The notes under the pieces: generated by a model
Database searches by the model: none
The model's input: only the letters and a program-made list of their open reading frames with translations
What the model was told of the DNA's origin: nothing
Program-made: the position numbers and the translations under genes
In this document: positions 60,263-64,000 of the stretch, piece by piece
How the letters are laid out: each line of letters starts with the position of its first letter
How positions within the stretch are numbered: the first letter of the stretch is position 1
Source of the DNA: Herbidospora daliensis
GTDB lineage: Bacteria; Actinomycetota; Actinomycetes; Streptosporangiales; Streptosporangiaceae
Length of the DNA: 64,000 nucleotides
Assembly (NCBI RefSeq): GCF_001570585.1
Contig: NZ_BBXF01000001.1
Location: forward strand, 1-64,000
Direction of reading: 5' to 3'

Positions 60263-61270
60263 CTACGGCGCGATCGGCGTCCGGGAGGCGAGCACGACCC
60301 AGACCTGGCCTCGGGCGAACGGCATCGGGGTGCCGTCGGCCAGCGTGAACGTGGTGCCGTCCTCCTCAGTCGGCCGCTTCCACCTGACCTTGTACGCCTG
60401 CCCGTCGCGCAGCACGACGCCGGTGCCCCTGCCGGTCGAGTGGACCAGCGGCGTGTAGCTGCCGGTGAAGTCGTGGAACTGCGACCGCTCGGTCTTGGTG
60501 TACTGCACGACCACGGTGGCGGGGGCGATCTGGCCGCCCTCGGCGGCCATGTCCTTCTCGCCGTCCTGGATGACGGCCCACTTCTTCGTGCCCGCGTTCC
60601 ACTGGAAGGTGAAGGTCGCGGCGGGGTACTTCACCGTGTACGACCGCCTCGGCGTGCCGCCTTCGGGCGCCTCGTCGGAGAAGGTGAACCCGATGTCCTT
60701 GGCCTTGGTCGCCTTGGCCTGCTTCAGCAGCTGGGCGGGCCGGCCGACCAGGTTGTAGGGGGCGACCCGGCCCGGGTAGCGGAAGTAGGCGCCGGGGGCC
60801 GAGCTGTCCGACACGTCGACCAGCGACGCCTGCTGCACGAACGGGATCATCTTGGTCTGCACGCCCGAGTAGGCCAGGGCGGGCTTGCCGAACATCGGCA
60901 GGATGTGCAGGTCGGAGATGCGGGCCGAGCGGACCGGGCCGACCTCCTTGGGCAGCTTCGAGGAGAAGATCGCCATCAGCCGGGTCAGGCCGCCCTCGAC
61001 CTGCTCGACGTAGACGATGTCGGCCGACTTCACGCCGATCTGCGGCTTGCCCGAGTGGGTGTTCTCGATCTTGACGGCCAGGACCGGCTTGCGGGCGGCG
61101 ACCGGCATGCCGGTGAACGGGTGCTCCGGGGGCTTGGTCGGCGAGGGCGACGCGGCGGCGCCGGCGGCCTGCGGCGTCGTGCCGGGGTTGCCGCTCTCGC
61201 CCCCCGAGGAGCACGCGGTCAGCAGGGTCGCCGCCGCGAGCATGAGAACGCCCAACCGATGTGCCCGCAC
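60263..61270 (-). CDS. DUF3048 lipoprotein
   Basis: A 335-residue exported lipoprotein: signal MRAHRLGVLMLAAATLLTAC with lipobox cysteine at residue 20, then a Gly/Ser/Pro linker and two DUF3048-type halves (KPVLAVKIENTHSGKPQIGV, VYVEQVEGGLTRLMAIFSSK; PYNLVGRPAQLLKQAK, later HSTGRGTGVVLRDGQAYKVR). DUF3048 proteins are surface or wall-linked in Gram-positive bacteria and lack a firm role. The GTG at 61270 is preferred because GGGAGGAG is 6 nt upstream; a TTG at 61276 is closer to that site. Confidence 0.87.
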   Translation of the reverse strand: MRAHRLGVLMLAAATLLTACSSGGESGNPGTTPQAAGAAASPSPTKPPEHPFTGMPVAARKPVLAVKIENTHSGKPQIGVKSADIVYVEQVEGGLTRLMAIFSSKLPKEVGPVRSARISDLHILPMFGKPALAYSGVQTKMIPFVQQASLVDVSDSSAPGAYFRYPGRVAPYNLVGRPAQLLKQAKATKAKDIGFTFSDEAPEGGTPRRSYTVKYPAATFTFQWNAGTKKWAVIQDGEKDMAAEGGQIAPATVVVQYTKTERSQFHDFTGSYTPLVHSTGRGTGVVLRDGQAYKVRWKRPTEEDGTTFTLADGTPMPFARGQVWVVLASRTPIAP

Positions 61271-61352
61271 GGACAACTCCTCCCGAGTCCCGAAAAATCC
61301 GCGCCAGCTTACCGGCGTCAGCTGGTAATTCGGTCAGAGTCCGTCAAGTCGG

Positions 61353-61880
61353 TCAGGCGCCCGCCATGGCCTTCGGGGGGTCGTCGTCGATGTCGAAGAA
61401 CTCGGGGTAGGGCGTGTGCCCCGCCAGCCGCAGGATCCGGGCCAGGAAACGGCGCTGGGCGACCCGGGTGACGTCGACGGCGTTGTTGTAGAACCGCCGC
61501 GAGTAGACGACCTTGGCGACCGAGGCGTCGAGCTCGGCCAGCAGCTCGGGGGCCTGCACCTTCTCGGCGAAGGTCTCCTGGTCGACGACCGCCCGCAGGG
61601 TGCGCGACAGGTCGCTCTCGGCGTGCTCGCGCTCGTCGGGCCCGGCGGTGCGGGCCTCGTGCGCCGCCGCCGCCAGCACCAGGGAGGTGGCCGGGTCGAG
61701 CAGCCGCGAGCCGGCCAGCTCCAGGCTCACCGCGGCCCGCCGCAGGAGGGCGGCGTCGAGGGCGGCGTGGGCGGTCTCCAGCCGGATGTGCAGGCGGTCG
61801 AGCCGCCCGGCCCGCCAGGAGATGTAGACGGCCGTCAGCACGATCACCACGCCGACGACCAGGATGACCGTGGTGTTCAC
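61353..61880 (-). CDS. Small membrane protein, LemA-like arrangement
   Basis: A 175-residue protein with one N-terminal transmembrane helix (VILVVGVVIVLTAVYISWRA, about 4-23) and a helical rest (RLHIRLETAHAALDAALLRR, VVYSRRFYNNAVDVTRVAQR). The YSRRFYNNAV segment resembles the NxxVxxYN core of LemA. Function unknown. Its GTG overlaps the pimA TAG by one base (TAGTG), so it is co-translated with the PIM genes. Confidence 0.8.
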   Translation of the reverse strand: MNTTVILVVGVVIVLTAVYISWRAGRLDRLHIRLETAHAALDAALLRRAAVSLELAGSRLLDPATSLVLAAAAHEARTAGPDEREHAESDLSRTLRAVVDQETFAEKVQAPELLAELDASVAKVVYSRRFYNNAVDVTRVAQRRFLARILRLAGHTPYPEFFDIDDDPPKAMAGA

Positions 61881-63004
61881 TACTCGTCCTCCACGCCGAC
61901 CGGGGCGCCGGTGACGGTCTCGTAGACCCGCAGGACGTCGCGGGCGACGGTCGACCAGTCGTATTTGCGGACCGCGAGGCGGGCCTCGTCGGAGTATTTG
62001 GCCCGGCGCTGCGGGTCGTCGAGCAGCGCGGCGGCCTCACGCGCCAGCGCGGCGGCGTCGCCGGTGGCGAACAGGGCCCCGGCCTGGCCGTCGCCCAGCA
62101 CCTTGCGGAAGGCCGGGATGTCGCTGGCCAGGATGGTCGCGCCCGCCGACATGGCCTCGGTCAGCACGATGCCGAAGCTCTCGCCGCCCAGGTTGGGGGC
62201 GACGAAGACGTCGACGGAGTGGAGGGCGCGGATCTTGTCGGCCTCGCTGACCATGCCGAGCAGCTCGACGCGGTCGTGCAGGTTCTTCGGCAGCTTGGCG
62301 TAGACGTCGTCGGCGTCGCCGGGCCCGGCGACCAGCAGGCGCACCCCCGGCCGCTCCCCCGCCAGCTTCGCGAACGCCTCCAGCAGCACGGCCAGGCCCT
62401 TGCGGGGTTCGTCCATCCGCCCCAGGAAGCCGAGCACGGTCCCGTCGGGGCCCCAGCCCGGCAGGGGCTCGGCCTCGGCGTAGCGGTCGACGGTGACCCC
62501 GTTGGGGATCAGCACGGCGTCGCCGCCCATGTGCTCGACCAGGGTCTTGCGGGCGGCGTCGGAGACGGCGATCCGGCCGGTGATCTTCTCCAGGGCGGTG
62601 TGGAGCACGGGCGCGGTCACCGACACGGCCCGCGAACGCTCGTAGGAGGCGTGGAAGGTCGCCACGATCGGCCCGCGCGCCACCCAGCAGGCCAGCAGCC
62701 CCACCGACGGCACGGCCGGCTCGTGGACGTGGAGCACGTCGAAGCGGCCCTCGCGGATCCACTTGCGGACCCGGTTGGCCGACAGGAACCCGAAGGTCAG
62801 CCGGGCCACCGACCCGTTGTAGGGCACCGGGACGGCCCGCCCGGCCGACACCACGTAGGCCGGGAGCGGCGCGTCGTCGCCGGCGGGCGCCATGACCGAG
62901 ACCCGGTGCCCGTCGTCGATCAGCGCCTCGGCCAGGTCGCGCACGTGGGCCTGGACACCGCCCGGGACGTCCCACATGTACGGGCAGACGATCCCGATCC
63001 TCAC
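61880..63004 (-). CDS. pimA: Phosphatidyl-myo-inositol mannosyltransferase PimA
   Basis: GT-B glycosyltransferase that moves mannose from GDP-mannose to phosphatidylinositol, first committed step of PIM synthesis. The 374-residue protein starts MRIGIVCPYMWDVPGGVQAH with the sugar-acceptor loop, has FDVLHVHEPAVPSVGLLACW, the hinge VLFLGRM-like GFLGRMDEPRKGLAVLLEAF, and the GT4 E-x7-E motif in ESFGIVLTEAMSAGATILAS. The GTG at 63004 overlaps the patA stop by 4 bp (GTGA). Confidence 0.94.
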   Translation of the reverse strand: MRIGIVCPYMWDVPGGVQAHVRDLAEALIDDGHRVSVMAPAGDDAPLPAYVVSAGRAVPVPYNGSVARLTFGFLSANRVRKWIREGRFDVLHVHEPAVPSVGLLACWVARGPIVATFHASYERSRAVSVTAPVLHTALEKITGRIAVSDAARKTLVEHMGGDAVLIPNGVTVDRYAEAEPLPGWGPDGTVLGFLGRMDEPRKGLAVLLEAFAKLAGERPGVRLLVAGPGDADDVYAKLPKNLHDRVELLGMVSEADKIRALHSVDVFVAPNLGGESFGIVLTEAMSAGATILASDIPAFRKVLGDGQAGALFATGDAAALAREAAALLDDPQRRAKYSDEARLAVRKYDWSTVARDVLRVYETVTGAPVGVEDE

Positions 63005-63915
63005 GGCCGGGGCTCCCGGGGCTCCAGGTCGTCGAGCCACAACCGCTGGAGCATGTGCCAGTCGTCAGGGTGTTCCGCGATGCCCTTCTCGAAGGCCGCC
63101 GCCATGCCCTGCGTGAGCGCGGCCGCCTTCTCCTGCCGGGTCCCCTCGGCCGGCACGGGCACTTCCGGATGGACGTCTAAACCCCAGTCGGCGCCGTCGA
63201 AGTAGACGATCACCGGCAGCAGCGCCGCCCCGGTCTGGAGCGCCAGCAGGGCGGGCCCGGCGGCCATGCGGGTGCGGGCGCCGAAGAAGTCGACCTCGAC
63301 CCCGCTCTCGGTCAGGTCGCGATCGGCCGGCAGGCAGACCACGCCCCCGGCGCGGGTGCGCTGGGCCAGCGTGCCGAAGGCGTGGGCGGTGCCGCCCCCC
63401 TTGGCGGTCAGCGGCAGCACCTCCATCCCGATGGCGGTCCGGAAGGCGACGAACTTCTCGAAGAGCGACTCGGGCTTGAGGCGCTCCATCACGGTCGTGA
63501 ACGGGTGGCCGCTCTGCACCAGCCAGACCCCGGCGGCGTCCCAGTTGCCCATGTGGGGCAGCGCGATCACGACCCCGCGCCCGGAGGCGACGGTGTCGAA
63601 GATCAGGTGCTCGTCGTGGGAGTGGGTGCGGGCGTGGATCTGCTTCGGATCCATGTCGGGCAGCCGGAAGATCTCCATCCAGTAGCGCATGTAGGACCGC
63701 AGGCCCCTCTTGGACAGCGCGCGGAGCGAGGCCTGGTCGCCGCCGGTCACCCGGGCCAGGTTGGACTCCAGGCGCTTCACCGACTTGCCCTGACGCCACC
63801 ACATGACGTCGGCGATGCGCCGGAACACGAAGGCGGCCGCCTTCTCCGGGACGAACCGGACGATGGCCCAGCCGGCCGTGTAGGCCGACGCGACGATCCG
63901 GTCAGTGAGCGTCAT
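63001..63915 (-). CDS. patA: Phosphatidylinositol mannoside acyltransferase PatA
   Basis: Adds a fatty acyl chain to the mannose of PIM1/PIM2. The 304-residue LPLAT-family protein has the catalytic H-x4-D in ALPHMGNWDAAGVW (about 128-134), the glutamate region PADRDLTESGVEVDFFGAR and the C-terminal HPDDWHMLQRLWL. Its ATG overlaps the pgsA 3' end by 14 bp. Confidence 0.93.
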   Translation of the reverse strand: MTLTDRIVASAYTAGWAIVRFVPEKAAAFVFRRIADVMWWRQGKSVKRLESNLARVTGGDQASLRALSKRGLRSYMRYWMEIFRLPDMDPKQIHARTHSHDEHLIFDTVASGRGVVIALPHMGNWDAAGVWLVQSGHPFTTVMERLKPESLFEKFVAFRTAIGMEVLPLTAKGGGTAHAFGTLAQRTRAGGVVCLPADRDLTESGVEVDFFGARTRMAAGPALLALQTGAALLPVIVYFDGADWGLDVHPEVPVPAEGTRQEKAAALTQGMAAAFEKGIAEHPDDWHMLQRLWLDDLEPREPRP

Positions 63916-64000
63916 GGTCCACCGCCTGCTTGTAGACGACGTGCATGCGCTGCCCCACAGTGATCACGCTGGCGACGGCCAGCCCCCAAAGACCCACAGC
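63902..64000 (-). CDS. pgsA: Phosphatidylinositol phosphate synthase, 3' part
   Basis: The last 32 codons of a CDP-alcohol phosphatidyltransferase, cut by the window edge. The visible end reads AVGLWGLAVASVITVGQRMH then VVYKQAVDHDAH, a final transmembrane segment plus the arginine-containing cytoplasmic tail typical of actinobacterial PgsA. It is the first gene of pgsA-patA-pimA and overlaps patA by 14 bp. Confidence 0.85.
   Translation of the reverse strand, partial: AVGLWGLAVASVITVGQRMHVVYKQAVDHDAH

Overview
The window is chromosomal DNA from a high-GC actinomycete. The partial 16S rRNA at the left end, the GC-rich third codon positions, the frequent GTG/TTG starts, the PIM lipid genes (pgsA-patA-pimA) and the argCJBDFRH order all fit the order Streptosporangiales, probably family Streptosporangiaceae. 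Genus cannot be fixed from 330 bases of 16S. I saw no prophage, insertion sequence, CRISPR array or tRNA gene. Nearly all genes are on the minus strand; the exceptions are the plus-strand genes at about 10.9-14.4 kb, 15.5-16.0 kb, 39.8-41.6 kb and 45.5-47.6 kb.

Layout on the minus strand, described from low to high coordinates. 1-776: the 5' end of a 16S gene with a structured leader and at least two tandem promoters. 777-2846: a TPR protein and tyrS. 2953-10695: an arginine operon transcribed argC-argJ-argB-argD-argF-argR-argH, followed by a 3-methyladenine glycosylase gene that overlaps argH; two ARG-box-like palindromes lie over the argC promoter. 10.88-19.8 kb is the accessory part: an acyl-CoA synthetase with a repressor-like palindrome inside its promoter, an MFS exporter, a RyR-domain protein, an XRE regulator divergent from a small protein of unknown family with a perfect 9-bp inverted repeat between them, and two tandem STAND ATPase/TPR proteins without a visible DNA-binding domain.

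19.9-27.5 kb is the translation cluster infC-rpmI-rplT-(SpoU methyltransferase)-(soluble PAS histidine kinase)-pheS-pheT; infC appears to begin with an AUC codon. 27.5-36.4 kb holds alaS, two small conserved membrane proteins, ruvX, two tandem mltG genes, aroE, rarA and a DUF2231 membrane protein. 36.5-41.6 kb holds a tricorn-type S41 protease, a cyclophilin lipoprotein and a DUF574 methyltransferase. 41.7-47.6 kb holds aspS, hisS, a metallo-beta-lactamase-fold hydrolase, a second cyclophilin and a DUF349 protein.

47.6-57.8 kb is the actinobacterial set ruvC-ruvA-ruvB-yajC-secD-secF-apt-rel with a LexA-like box before ruvC, plus an Eis-like acetyltransferase. 57.9-64.0 kb holds yebC, pdxT, pdxS, a DUF3048 lipoprotein, a small membrane protein, pimA, patA and the 3' end of pgsA. 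Most genes are housekeeping. The least explained parts are the 13.9-19.8 kb accessory module, the palindromes around it, and a few unassigned inverted repeats between housekeeping genes.
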